Origin: Bordetella parapertussis
Lineage (GTDB): Bacteria; Pseudomonadota; Gammaproteobacteria; Burkholderiales; Burkholderiaceae_B
Reading direction: 5' to 3'
Length of the DNA: 21,068 bases
Assembly: GCA_943331855.1 (NCBI GenBank)
Contig: CALQNE010000027.1
Coordinates: 1 to 21,068 of the forward strand
The notes under the pieces were generated by a model. It ran no database searches. It saw only the letters and a list, made by a program, of their open reading frames with translations, and was not told the origin of the DNA. Positions 8,227-17,300 of the stretch are shown one piece after another. The translations under genes were made by a program, and so were the position numbers. The first letter of the stretch is position 1. The number at the start of each line of letters is the position of its first letter.

Positions 8227-9495
8227 TTAGGCAAAACGCGTTGGTCTAAACGGGGTTAAATCGATTTCGGGTAGGTTGCCTGAGGCGAGTTGGGCCACTA
8301 AACGCCCCGTTCGCGCTGACCCGACCAAGCCTACGTGACCGTGTCCATAGGCATGAATAATATCCTTGCTGGCTGACGCTAAGCCAATACACGGTAGTCC
8401 ATCCGGCGTGCTCGGTCGACGACCCATCCAGATTTGGATCTGATCGGAGGGTAAGTCACGGGGTAGGCCGGGGTAGAGCGCTAGCAGGTGATCGCGCAAA
8501 ATTTCGGCACGTCGCCAGTTTGGCGTGTCATCCGTTGCAGCGATTTCGACTTGGCCAGCGACCCTGAGGCCCTGGTCCATCGCGTTGACGATTACTTTGC
8601 AATCGGCAAACATGGTGGGGACTCGGGGTCCAGCGGTGACACCCGGCAAAACGGCATGGTAGCCACGCTCGGTTTCAAGCGAGACTCGGTCGCCCGCGAG
8701 TTCGGCGAATACTTTTGATCGGGCCCCCACTGCAATGACCGCTTTGTCGCACAACACCTCGCCATTTTTAAGCAAAACGGCCTTGAGCACACCATGTTCG
8801 ATGCGAAAACCTGTGGCGTGTTCTCGCAATAGGGTTGCGCCACGTTTTTTAGCGTGTTCGATCAATGCAGCGGTATAGGCCCCAGGATTGCGGCAACTGC
8901 CCGTTTCGGCCACAAACACGCCAAAGGTGTACTTTGGATCTAGGTCAGGCTCTAGCTGTGCCAGAGCCGCGCTGTCCAGCTCTTGCCAGGTCACGCCCTC
9001 GGTGCGACGAATCTCCCAGGCTTTTGCGTCCATTAAAAAATGAGCGCGCGATAAAAAGGCGTGAAGTAGGCCGCGTCTTTCAATCAAGTCAGCCACACCG
9101 GCCTGCTCGGCCATCTGTTGATGTAGTGCTGGTGCGCCAGCAAGTAAGGTGCGTAGTGCGTGGGCAGTACGCTCGATTTTTGGGTACGTCCAGGCGGCGG
9201 CGAGGTAGCGGACCAGCCAGGGGAGTGCGCGTGGAAAATAGCGCCAACGCACGGACAGAGGGCCTAGTGGATCTGCGAGCCAAGAAGGGAGTTGCTTCCA
9301 AATGCCAGGTGAGGCGGGCGGTAAAATCGAGTGCGAAGAGAGCCAACCCGCGTTGCCGTAGCTCGAGGCCTGCGAGGCACCGGGTGTTTCAGGCTCGATT
9401 AAGGTGACCTTAAGCCCTGCGTCTAGGCACTGAAAGGCGCTCGTCGCGCCAATGATGCCCGCTCCGATAATGACAATGTGCGCTTGTTTGTTCAA
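8227..9495 (-). CDS. FAD-dependent D-amino-acid dehydrogenase-like oxidoreductase (DadA family)
   Basis: 422 residues from a TTG start at 9495. Members oxidise D-amino acids to 2-oxo acids and pass electrons to the respiratory chain. The N-terminal dinucleotide fold IVIIGAGIIGATSAFQCLDAGLKVTLIEP begins six residues after this start, as in DadA. It is followed by SQASSYGNAGWLSS and the C-terminal FAD-contact motif AYGHGHVGLVGSARTGRLVAQ. The TTG start is preferred because GAGGGA lies just upstream (4-nt spacing). The longer frame from GTG 9543 has no Shine-Dalgarno, directly follows an in-frame TGA, and would add 16 residues not seen in the family. The substrate is unknown: no alanine racemase (dadX) is nearby, and the fold also covers proline or hydroxyproline oxidation. 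Confidence 0.85.
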   Translation of the reverse strand: MNKQAHIVIIGAGIIGATSAFQCLDAGLKVTLIEPETPGASQASSYGNAGWLSSHSILPPASPGIWKQLPSWLADPLGPLSVRWRYFPRALPWLVRYLAAAWTYPKIERTAHALRTLLAGAPALHQQMAEQAGVADLIERRGLLHAFLSRAHFLMDAKAWEIRRTEGVTWQELDSAALAQLEPDLDPKYTFGVFVAETGSCRNPGAYTAALIEHAKKRGATLLREHATGFRIEHGVLKAVLLKNGEVLCDKAVIAVGARSKVFAELAGDRVSLETERGYHAVLPGVTAGPRVPTMFADCKVIVNAMDQGLRVAGQVEIAATDDTPNWRRAEILRDHLLALYPGLPRDLPSDQIQIWMGRRPSTPDGLPCIGLASASKDIIHAYGHGHVGLVGSARTGRLVAQLASGNLPEIDLTPFRPTRFA

Positions 9496-9548
9496 AAGAT
9501 CCCTCAAGCTCGTAAAGCCGCGAACGTTTTTGAATCGTAGCACTCAGG

Positions 9549-9578
9549 ATGTCAATCGGGCTGTACAGGCGCTAAAAT
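9549..9578 (+). promoter_or_regulatory. Possible sigma-70 promoter for the 9644-18968 gene series
   Basis: ATGTCA (9549-9554, four of six consensus positions) and TAAAAT (9573-9578, five of six) are separated by 18 nt in the 148-bp divergent gap. This would place the start of transcription near 9585, about 60 nt before the dehydrogenase ATG. It is a by-eye match only; a second TATGAT box at 9606-9611 has no good -35 partner. Confidence 0.25.
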
Positions 9579-9643
9579 CCGGTGCGTGCAGCGCCAAAGC
9601 CCCGTTATGATGCGGGTATTGTGTTTTATTCGGATTTTGCGAC

Positions 9644-10567
9644 ATGAAAGCTGTTTTTATTGATGCCAATGGCAGTTTGGCTGTTGTGGCACGACGTTTA
9701 CACCAGCCTGATGACATCGCCTTGCTCGTCAACGAACAGCCCGACATTACCCCAGAGCAGATCCCTGGGGTGTTAGGCGACGCCGAGATCCTGATCGTGG
9801 ATCACACGTCGCTACCCGTTGAAATTGCTCAAAAATGTCAGGCACTTAAACACGTCGTGTTTTTAGGAACGGGCGCACGTTCTTACATGAATCCCGAGGC
9901 TTTGGCAGAAATCGGCATCGAAGTGCACATTATTAAAGGATACGGTGACACTGCTGTCGCTGAATGCGCCTTTGCGCTGATGTGGGCGAGCGCCAAAGGG
10001 TTTGCCAACATGGATCGCGGGATGCGGGCTGGACAGTGGCTGCGCACGGATGGCGTGGAGCTAACGGGTAAAACCTTGGGTCTGATTGGCTTTGGTGGCA
10101 TTGCGGCCGAGATGGCTCGCCTTGCATTGGGTGCCGGCATGAACGTTATTGCCTACAACCGCAGCCCTAAAAGTCACCCTGGCGTCGCGTTTGTTGATCT
10201 GGACACCGTTCTCTCAAGCAGTCAGGTGATTTCGATGCATCTTCTGCTGAATGATGAGACTCGGGGCTTTATTTCAGCGGCTCGAATTGCACAAATGCGC
10301 GACGGTGTGATTTTGATCAATACCGCGCGAGGCGCCGTGATTGATGAGTCTGCCTTAATCGCAGGATTACAATCCAAAAAAATCGCGCATGCGGGCCTAG
10401 ACGTGTTCGATATTGAACCCTTGCCTGCCGACCACCCCTTTACCAAAATAGACAACGTCACGCTGTCGGCACATTCTGCATTTCGTACGCCCGAGGCGAG
10501 TGATAATCTGATTCAAGCCTCGCTGAATCACTGTCGCCGGATCTCTGGCCAAGGCCAACAACGTTAG
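9644..10567 (+). CDS. NAD(P)-dependent D-2-hydroxyacid dehydrogenase
   Basis: 307 residues, somewhat short but complete for the D-2-hydroxyacid dehydrogenase family, which interconverts 2-oxo acids and D-2-hydroxy acids (glyoxylate, hydroxypyruvate, pyruvate and others). The Rossmann motif G149-F-G151-G-I-A is visible. The catalytic triad fits: R229 in INTARGAVIDES, E258 in DVFDIEPLP and H277 in LSAHSAFRTPEA. The Gly-x-Gly-x-x-Ala variant of the nucleotide loop gives no clear cofactor preference. No Shine-Dalgarno is evident before the ATG. It is divergent from the DadA-like gene across 148 bp, and the product of one could be the substrate of the other. The next gene starts 14 nt downstream, so co-transcription is likely. 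Confidence 0.9.
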   Translation: MKAVFIDANGSLAVVARRLHQPDDIALLVNEQPDITPEQIPGVLGDAEILIVDHTSLPVEIAQKCQALKHVVFLGTGARSYMNPEALAEIGIEVHIIKGYGDTAVAECAFALMWASAKGFANMDRGMRAGQWLRTDGVELTGKTLGLIGFGGIAAEMARLALGAGMNVIAYNRSPKSHPGVAFVDLDTVLSSSQVISMHLLLNDETRGFISAARIAQMRDGVILINTARGAVIDESALIAGLQSKKIAHAGLDVFDIEPLPADHPFTKIDNVTLSAHSAFRTPEASDNLIQASLNHCRRISGQGQQR

Positions 10568-10581
10568 TAAAGGAATTGCTT

Positions 10582-11574
10582 ATGTGGTCGTTTGTTAAAA
10601 AAACCATCGGTTTCTTACTGGCTCTCAGTTTGAGCGCTGCGGCGCTCGCGCAGAGTGAGGCTTGGCCAACGCGCGCCATTTCAATCATTAATGGCTTTCC
10701 AAATGGTGCAGGCACCGATATTTATGCGCGCAAATTGGGCGAAGCGCTTGCGCCGCTGCTTGGCGTACCATTCGTCATTGATAGTAAGACGGGGGCGGGC
10801 GGCAATCTTGCCTCAGATTTAGTCGCACGGTCGCAGCCGGATGGATACACTTTTTTACTCGCTACGGCGGGCACGCACGCGATTAACGCTGCGCTCTATA
10901 AGAAACTCAGTTTTGACGTTGAGCGCGATTTCACGCACATTGCGATTTTGGGCGATGTGCCCAACGTGTTGTTGTTAAACGTAAAAAAACATCCGACGAT
11001 TCAGACTTGTGCTGATTTACTCAAGTTGCTGCGTGCGAACCCAGGTAAGCTCAACTATGGCTCAACCGGAAACGGCGCTTCGACGCATCTCTCGGCAGCC
11101 CAGTTCGCCAGTGCGGCCAAGGTTGATATCGTTCATGTGCCTTATAGGGGGCAGGGCCCCGCGATGACGGCACTGTTAGCAGGTGATGTTGATCTCTTTT
11201 TTAATCAAAGCGCGCCGTCGATCGCCTCAATTAAGGGGGGGTTGAATATTGGTCTCGCGGTGACCACGCCTACTCGTCTAGAGGCCTTGCCCAATGTGCC
11301 ACCCATGGCGCAAGCCTGCGACCTGCCTGGTTTTGAAAGTAGCACCTGGTATGGTTTGCTTGGGCCCGCGAAATTGCCCGCCGCGATTGCTGCCAAAATG
11401 AGCGCGGCAGTGACGCAAGTGATTACAACGGCCGAATTTAAGAAGTGGCTAACCGAGACGCAAGGTATTACGCCGGCCCAAGACCCAAGTCCAGCGGCTT
11501 TTGCAAAGATCCATCAGGCCGATATTAAAAAGTGGGCTGAAATCGTGCGTATCTCAGGGGCTCAAGTTGATTGA
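10582..11574 (+). CDS. Bug-family (TctC-like) periplasmic solute-binding protein
   Basis: 330 residues. The Bug family is greatly expanded in Bordetella and related betaproteobacteria and binds carboxylates or amino acids in the periplasm, sometimes with a TctAB permease. An N-terminal signal peptide is clear (Lys-Lys, then IGFLLALSLSAAALA, with cleavage likely after ALA). The mature protein begins EAWPTRAISIINGFPNGAGTDIYAR, the classic family start. VIDSKTGAGGNLASDLVARSQPDGYT and NYGSTGNGASTHLSAAQF follow. Two cysteines (in QTCADLL and QACDLPGF) could form a periplasmic disulphide. ATG 10582 is chosen over the in-frame TTG 10576 because AGGA at 10571-10574 is well spaced for it. No TctA or TctB gene is present, which is common for orphan Bug proteins. 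Confidence 0.92.
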   Translation: MWSFVKKTIGFLLALSLSAAALAQSEAWPTRAISIINGFPNGAGTDIYARKLGEALAPLLGVPFVIDSKTGAGGNLASDLVARSQPDGYTFLLATAGTHAINAALYKKLSFDVERDFTHIAILGDVPNVLLLNVKKHPTIQTCADLLKLLRANPGKLNYGSTGNGASTHLSAAQFASAAKVDIVHVPYRGQGPAMTALLAGDVDLFFNQSAPSIASIKGGLNIGLAVTTPTRLEALPNVPPMAQACDLPGFESSTWYGLLGPAKLPAAIAAKMSAAVTQVITTAEFKKWLTETQGITPAQDPSPAAFAKIHQADIKKWAEIVRISGAQVD

Positions 11575-11575
11575 G

Positions 11576-11650
11576 ATGAAGCAAATTTTTTTGAAAGTGC
11601 GCTTTGTTTTACTATTTCCAATGGCTATTTTTTTATCGGTTTTTTTATGA
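11576..11650 (+). CDS. Possible 24-residue hydrophobic leader peptide overlapping the efflux-gene start
   Basis: An ATG one base after the Bug stop opens a 24-codon frame ending in a TGA (11648-11650) that overlaps the start ATG of the outer-membrane factor (11647-11649) as ATGA. The predicted peptide has three basic residues near its N-terminus (K2, K7, R9) and is otherwise strongly hydrophobic (Phe, Leu, Val, Ile), like a single membrane segment. The same four-base overlap joins the next two genes of the operon, which suggests translational coupling. Against it: the Shine-Dalgarno is poor, and T-rich DNA gives Phe/Leu-rich frames by chance. The outer-membrane-factor gene has no good ribosome-binding site of its own, which leaves a job for a coupled leader. 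No function is assigned. Confidence 0.27.
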   Translation: MKQIFLKVRFVLLFPMAIFLSVFL

Positions 11651-13215
11651 ATCGATTTTCATTTCCTAGTTTGATGGTTGGCACATGCCTTGCACTTTCA
11701 GGCTGTATGGTTGGTCCCGATTATGTACGGCCAGCCACCAAACTTCAAGATCAGTTCAGCCAACCCAAGCAAACTGAGTTTACGGAGTCGCTAGATGCAA
11801 ACAGCACACAGCGCATCAATCCCGTGGCCTGGTGGGCAAGTTTCAAAGACCCCACGCTTAATCGCTTGCTTGCGCGGGCAGCCAGCGAAAATCTGACCCT
11901 TCAGCGTGCAGCCGTGCGCGTTGCGCAGGCGCGTTCTCAGTTCGGCGTGACTGAGGCAACCCTGTTGCCAACTCTGGCCCTAAGCGGAACCGGTGCGCGC
12001 AATGATCAGCCCAACGCATTGACACAATATCTCAATACCTCGTCGGTTTCGAATACGCGTAATTTATTGATTCAAGCGAATTGGGAAATCGACTTTTGGG
12101 GTAAGTATCGACGCGGCATTGAAAGTAGCTTGGGCTCTTATATTTCAGTGGCAGCTGCTTTTTATTCGGCCGATGTGTCGCTCGCCTCGGACGTTGCGAA
12201 CACCTATATCAATATCCGCAATTACGAAAGCTTGATTCAGGTTGCCAAAACAAATTTAGCGTTGCAGGCTGAAAGTTTGCGTATTGCTGGTTCGCGCTAT
12301 AAAAATGGTTCGACGTCATTACTTGATTTAAGCCAGGCTGAATCGCAATACGAGCAAACAAAATCTCAGATCCCGGGGTTGATCGCATCCTTAAAAATGT
12401 ATCAATACGCCATGAGTATCTTGTTAGGCGAGTCACCCGACTATTACGAACAAAATTTCGAGACCACCAAAGGCGCGTTGGCAGCGCCTGCTGCATTGCA
12501 AGTGGGCATCCCTAAAGACTTGCTCAGAAGACGCCCTGATGTATTGCAAGCCGAATATGCGGCAGCAGCGCAGTCGGCCTTGATTGGCGTGAATGCGGCG
12601 GCCTTGTATCCAAGTTTTACCTTGAGTGGTTTCTTTGGTTTTCAAAGTGTCACGACGAATAACACAACTCAGTCAAGCTTGTTTTCCTGGGATAACCGCA
12701 ATACTTCGATCGCGGGTAGTTTTATGTTCCCGTTGTTTTATCGGGGTGCGATCACGGATCAAATCAGAGTGCAAGACGCCGTCTTCCAACAAAGCGTATT
12801 GACGTATCAGAACCTAGTGTTGCAGGCTCAAAAAGAAGTGCAAGATTCTTTAGTGACGATTTCGACGACACGTAGTGCAGCCGAAGATCTAAAGAAATCA
12901 GTCATTGCGGCTGAGCAGGCCGCAAGACTGGCGCTAGATCGATATAAGGCGGGTCAGGTTGATTACAACACGGTGATTATTGCTCAGCAGCAGTTGTTGC
13001 TTGTGCAGAGCTCGTTGGTACAAACTGCAACCAATAACCTACTCGGTTATGTCTCCGCATTTAAATCTTTAGGTGGTGGCTGGTCTGGCGATTTATTGAC
13101 GCCGTCATTGCCCGATGCCATGGTGGCCGAGATGAAGCAACGCACTGATTGGGGCAATGCCCTCAGTCATCAACCCGATCCACGTTTAGTTCAGTCTAGT
13201 GAGAACATTCAATGA
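11647..13215 (+). CDS. Outer-membrane efflux lipoprotein (NodT/OprM-type outer-membrane factor)
   Basis: 522 residues. This is the TolC-type channel that opens the RND pump to the outside. The N-terminus is a lipoprotein signal: N-R, a hydrophobic core, and the lipobox L17-S-G-C20, so the mature protein should be acylated. The next segment MVGPDYVRP is the hallmark of the NodT/OprM subfamily. Two outer-membrane-efflux repeats follow: the first with NPVAWWASFKDPTLNRLL and LIQANWEIDFWGKYRRGIES, and the second with GIPKDLLRRRPDVLQAEYAAAAQSALIGV. The C-terminal third is helical and ends LGGGW. The ATG has no obvious Shine-Dalgarno and overlaps the stop of the possible leader ORF. Its own stop overlaps the adaptor start (ATGA, 13212-13215), so the two are translationally coupled. 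Confidence 0.93.
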   Translation: MNRFSFPSLMVGTCLALSGCMVGPDYVRPATKLQDQFSQPKQTEFTESLDANSTQRINPVAWWASFKDPTLNRLLARAASENLTLQRAAVRVAQARSQFGVTEATLLPTLALSGTGARNDQPNALTQYLNTSSVSNTRNLLIQANWEIDFWGKYRRGIESSLGSYISVAAAFYSADVSLASDVANTYINIRNYESLIQVAKTNLALQAESLRIAGSRYKNGSTSLLDLSQAESQYEQTKSQIPGLIASLKMYQYAMSILLGESPDYYEQNFETTKGALAAPAALQVGIPKDLLRRRPDVLQAEYAAAAQSALIGVNAAALYPSFTLSGFFGFQSVTTNNTTQSSLFSWDNRNTSIAGSFMFPLFYRGAITDQIRVQDAVFQQSVLTYQNLVLQAQKEVQDSLVTISTTRSAAEDLKKSVIAAEQAARLALDRYKAGQVDYNTVIIAQQQLLLVQSSLVQTATNNLLGYVSAFKSLGGGWSGDLLTPSLPDAMVAEMKQRTDWGNALSHQPDPRLVQSSENIQ

Positions 13216-14336
13216 GCCCCTTTATGCACATGCCGCTCATGCGAACTGCTGCTGTTACCCTTTCACTATTCGCTGCTGTAGCCTTGTCCGGCTGTGAAAA
13301 AAAACCAGTCATAGCGCCTGCTCCGATAAAAGTCACGGTCGCTAAGCCGGTTGCTCAAGAAGTGAGAAGCTATGAGATTTTTGATGGCGTGATTTCGCCA
13401 TTGCTGACCGTCAATCTTGAGGCACGTGTCCCCGGTTACCTAAGCAAGATTGCTTTTGAAGATGGTGCGTTTGTTAAAAAAGATCAATTGCTTTTTGTGA
13501 TTGAGCAAGATCAATACATTCAGCAAGTCAATTTGACGCAGGCGATTTATAACGAAGCCAAAATTGAGTTGGCTCGGCAGCGGGCTTTGTTAAAAGACAA
13601 TGCAACCTCGCAAGCCTCGGTTGATAAAGCCTTGTCGGCCTTCCTGCAGTCCGAAGCGAACTTAAAACTTGCGCAATTGAATTTGACTTACACCGAAGTG
13701 AAGGCGCCTTTTGATGGATTGATGGGGCGCCACCTAATTGACGTGGGTAATTATTTAGGCAGCAGCCCATCCGGGGTCAAGCTGGCGACCATTCAGAAAA
13801 TCAATCCGATCTATGTTTACTTTTATATCAACGAGCGTGATTTGCTGAAATATCAAAAGCGTTACGTGAATGAAGAAAACCGTAAGTCACTCGTGAATGC
13901 CTTGCCCGTCTATGTACAGTTGCAAGGTGAGAAGGGCTATCCCCACAAAGGGACGCTAGACTTCGCCGCCAATTTGCTAAGCACCAGCACGGGTTCGTTG
14001 CAATTGCGAGCAGAAATCCCCAACGACAAGCTCGAGCTGCTTCCTGGTCTGTACGGTAAAGTATTGGCTGAATATGGTGAGAAGCGTCAGGCGGTTTTGA
14101 TTCCAGGGCGCGCGGTACAGACCGATCAGCAGGGCGATTACATTTTTGTGATGGATGGCAATAAAAAAGTCGAGCGTCGCGCCATCAAGATGGGGCAACG
14201 ATTCGATTCATTGGTTGAAATCGTTCAGGGCTTAAAGGATTCTGAAATCTTTGTGCTCAATGGATTTATCAATGTGAGCACTGGTCAGACCGTGGATCCC
14301 GAAACGGCAACCGTCGCGCCTTTACCTGCACGATAA
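13212..14336 (+). CDS. RND efflux periplasmic adaptor (membrane fusion protein), lipoprotein
   Basis: 374 residues of the HlyD/MexE/AcrA type. The adaptor bridges the inner-membrane pump and the outer-membrane channel. A lipoprotein signal ends in the lipobox L25-S-G-C28. The lipoyl half-motif ARVPGYLSKIAFEDGAFVKKDQLLFVIE is followed by a short alpha-hairpin (YNEAKIELARQRALLKDNATSQASVDKALSAF), the second half-motif YTEVKAPFDGLMGRHLIDVGNYLG, the beta-barrel domain and the membrane-proximal domain (LIPGRAVQTDQQGDYIFVMD). The hairpin is short, as in MexE/AcrA-like adaptors. The start codon is shared with the upstream stop in an ATGA overlap. The pump gene begins 24 nt downstream. Confidence 0.93.
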   Translation: MSPFMHMPLMRTAAVTLSLFAAVALSGCEKKPVIAPAPIKVTVAKPVAQEVRSYEIFDGVISPLLTVNLEARVPGYLSKIAFEDGAFVKKDQLLFVIEQDQYIQQVNLTQAIYNEAKIELARQRALLKDNATSQASVDKALSAFLQSEANLKLAQLNLTYTEVKAPFDGLMGRHLIDVGNYLGSSPSGVKLATIQKINPIYVYFYINERDLLKYQKRYVNEENRKSLVNALPVYVQLQGEKGYPHKGTLDFAANLLSTSTGSLQLRAEIPNDKLELLPGLYGKVLAEYGEKRQAVLIPGRAVQTDQQGDYIFVMDGNKKVERRAIKMGQRFDSLVEIVQGLKDSEIFVLNGFINVSTGQTVDPETATVAPLPAR

Positions 14337-14360
14337 AACAGTCAGGCAACAGGACACGCC

Positions 14361-17300
14361 ATGCTTTCAAAATACTTTATCGAACGCCCTGTACTGGGCA
14401 ACGTGATTGCTTTAATCACGATGCTCATTGGTGCGGTTTCTATCTTTGGCTTGCCAATCGCGCAATATCCGCCGATGACGCCACCGACGGTGCAAGTGAC
14501 AACCAATTGGCCAGGGGCGAGTGCAGCCTTGGTGCAGCAACTGGTTGCTAGCAACATTGAGACCCAGGTCAATGGCGTGCAAAACATGCTGTACATGGAG
14601 TCGGATTCGACCAACGATGGTCGCTACACGCTGACCGTAACCTTTGAAGTTGGGACCGATCCTAATATTGCACAAGTTAACGTGCAAAACCGCGTTGCGA
14701 TCGCACTGCCTTCTTTGCCTCAGGCTGTTCAACGCCAAGGTGTGACGACCAAGGTGCAGTCGACTGCTATTTTGCAGTTTGTGACGCTCACCTCTAGCAA
14801 TCCTGAGCACGATGCACTGTTTCTCAGTAACTTCGCGAATTTACAGATGCAGAACCGGTTAGCCCGTCTTCCGGGTGTGGCGGCTGCGAATGTGTTTGGT
14901 GTCGGCAACTACAGTATGCGTATCTGGTTGGATCCTGCTCAATTAAACATGCGCAGCCTGACGCCCTCTGATGTTAGTGCTGCGATTAGTCGACAGAACG
15001 TGATGTTGGCAGCTGGCCAACTAGGTGCACCGCCTGTACCCACCGGCCAAGACTTTCAGCTGACGTTGAACGTAACCAGTGCGCTTGATACACCCGAACA
15101 GTTTGGTCAGATCTTAATCAAGATTGATGAGCAGGGCGAGATGACCCGCTTGCGCGATGTTGCGCGCATTGAAATGGGCAGTCAAAACTACAGCCAGTTT
15201 TTTCGCTTAGACGATCGTCCGGCGGGCGGAATTGCGATTTACCAGCTACCGTCTGCCAACGCCATCGCAACGGCAAAGGCCGTGCATGCAGAGATGGTCA
15301 AAATCTCAAAGAATTTTCCGAAAGAAATCAAATGGGAAATCCCGTTTGACACCACCATGTTTGTGACAGCATCGATTAACGAGGTTTACCACACCTTGTT
15401 TGAGGCTGGGATTTTGGTGTTGCTGGTGATTATGCTGTTTTTGCAAGACTGGCGTGCGACGCTGGTACCCGCAACCACTGTTCCGGTGACGCTGATCGGC
15501 GCGTTTGCCTGCATGGCGGGTATGGGATTTTCAATCAATTTGCTGACACTGTTCGCCATTGTGTTGTGTATCGGCATTGTGGTGGACGATGCCATTGTGG
15601 TGGTAGAGGGCGTTGCGAAAAAAGTTGAGCACGGTCAAACGCCCCGCGAAGGCGCGATCAGTGCGATGACCGAGTTGATGGGCCCCATCATCGGCATTAC
15701 GCTGGTGTTGATGGCGGTGTTTTTGCCCGCGTCATTTATTGCGGGTATCACGGGTCAAATGTATCGGCAGTTTGCGCTGGTGATCGCCGCCACTGCACTG
15801 ATCAGTGGTATCAATGCTGTGACGCTCAAGCCCACCCAGGCGGCTCAATTTATTCGTATCAAACCAGAGAACGAAAAAAAGAACTGGTTCTATGCGGGCT
15901 TTGACCGCTATTTTGAAAAGATTTCAAATTCGTACGCAGGCCTTTTGCAAGTGCTGATGAACAATCGTAAAACAGCGTCAGTGGTGGGTGGTTTACTGAT
16001 TGTGGGTGCAATTGTTGGGCTGATTAAACTGCCAACGGGTTTTATCCCCAATGAAGACCAGGGCTATTTAGTCGTATCCACGCAGTTGCCCGATGCCTCG
16101 GCGCTTGAGCGTACACAGTTGGGTATGCAGCAAGTCGTGAGTGCGCTTCAGAAAGTGCCAGGCGTTGATCGCATCGTATCGATTGGTGGAGTCAATGCGC
16201 TTAATAATAATGCGTCACAATCGAATACGGGTGTCATGTATGTCATCTTGAAGCCGTGGGAGGCACGCGGTAAAGGGCAAGACCTTAAAAGCATTTATGT
16301 CGGATTAACTGCCGCGCTGCGTGCGATTCAAGATGTTAAAGCGCAAGTGTTATTGCCCCCGGCGATTCCAGGCTTGGGTTTGTCAGGTGGTTTTCAGATG
16401 CAGTTGATGTTGACCGACGGCAGTAATAACTTCAAAAAGCTTGAAGATGCGACTGAAAACTTTTTAGCCGAAGCACGCAAGCTCCCCGAAATTGGTGCCA
16501 TCTTTACCCCGTTCAGAAATAATGTGCCGCAGTTAACGCTTAGTTTTAATAGTGCGCGTGCCGAAACCTTAGGGGTCTCGATTGGTGATGCTTACGATGT
16601 TTTACAAAACTCGTTGGGTTCGTCTTATGTCAATCAGTTTTTTAAATACGGCCAAACATATCAGGTCTTCCTGCAGGCTGATGGTAAAAGCCGGATGACA
16701 CCGGATCAGATCAGTCGCTTGTACGTGAAGAATAAGGCGCGTGAAATGGTCCCGCTCGGTTCGTTTATTGATATCGTTGAAAGCACTGGGCCTGCCATCG
16801 CCTCGCAATACAATCTCTACCCAACGGCGGCGATTCTTGGCGCGGGCGCAGGTGACTATAGTTCTGGTGAGGTGATTGCTGCGCTCGAAAGGCTGGCTAA
16901 AACGAATCTTTCGGATTCAGTGACCTATGAATGGACGGCCATGTCCTACCAAGAAAAACTCGTGGGTAGCACGGTTGTCCTTGTCTTTGCCTTATCGATT
17001 TTGCTGGTCTATTTGGTGTTGGCCGCGCAGTACGAGTCGTGGGTGGCACCTATCCCTGTGATTCTTGCCGTTCCTCTAGCCTTGGTAGGCACGGTGATCG
17101 CCTTGTTTTTTACAGGTCTCGCCAATAATATTTATGTGCAGATCGGGTTAGTGCTGATGATTGCCTTGGCTTCGAAGAACGCCATTTTGATTGTTGAAGT
17201 CGCGCTGGAAGGTAAGCGCGAAGGCTTGAGTCTGGTCGATGCAGCACTGAGGGCTTCGCACGAGCGGTTTAGACCGATTGTGATGACTTCGATTGCATTT

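Noticed and set aside
8865..9407. 180-codon plus-strand frame opposite the DadA-like gene
   Set aside because: It is low-complexity in Arg, Pro and Cys, has no family features, and lies entirely antisense to a clear enzyme.
9601..9616. CCCG-N8-CGGG small stem-loop before the hydroxyacid dehydrogenase as a riboswitch or terminator
   Set aside because: A four-base stem with no accompanying conserved structure and no T-run directly after it is likely by chance.
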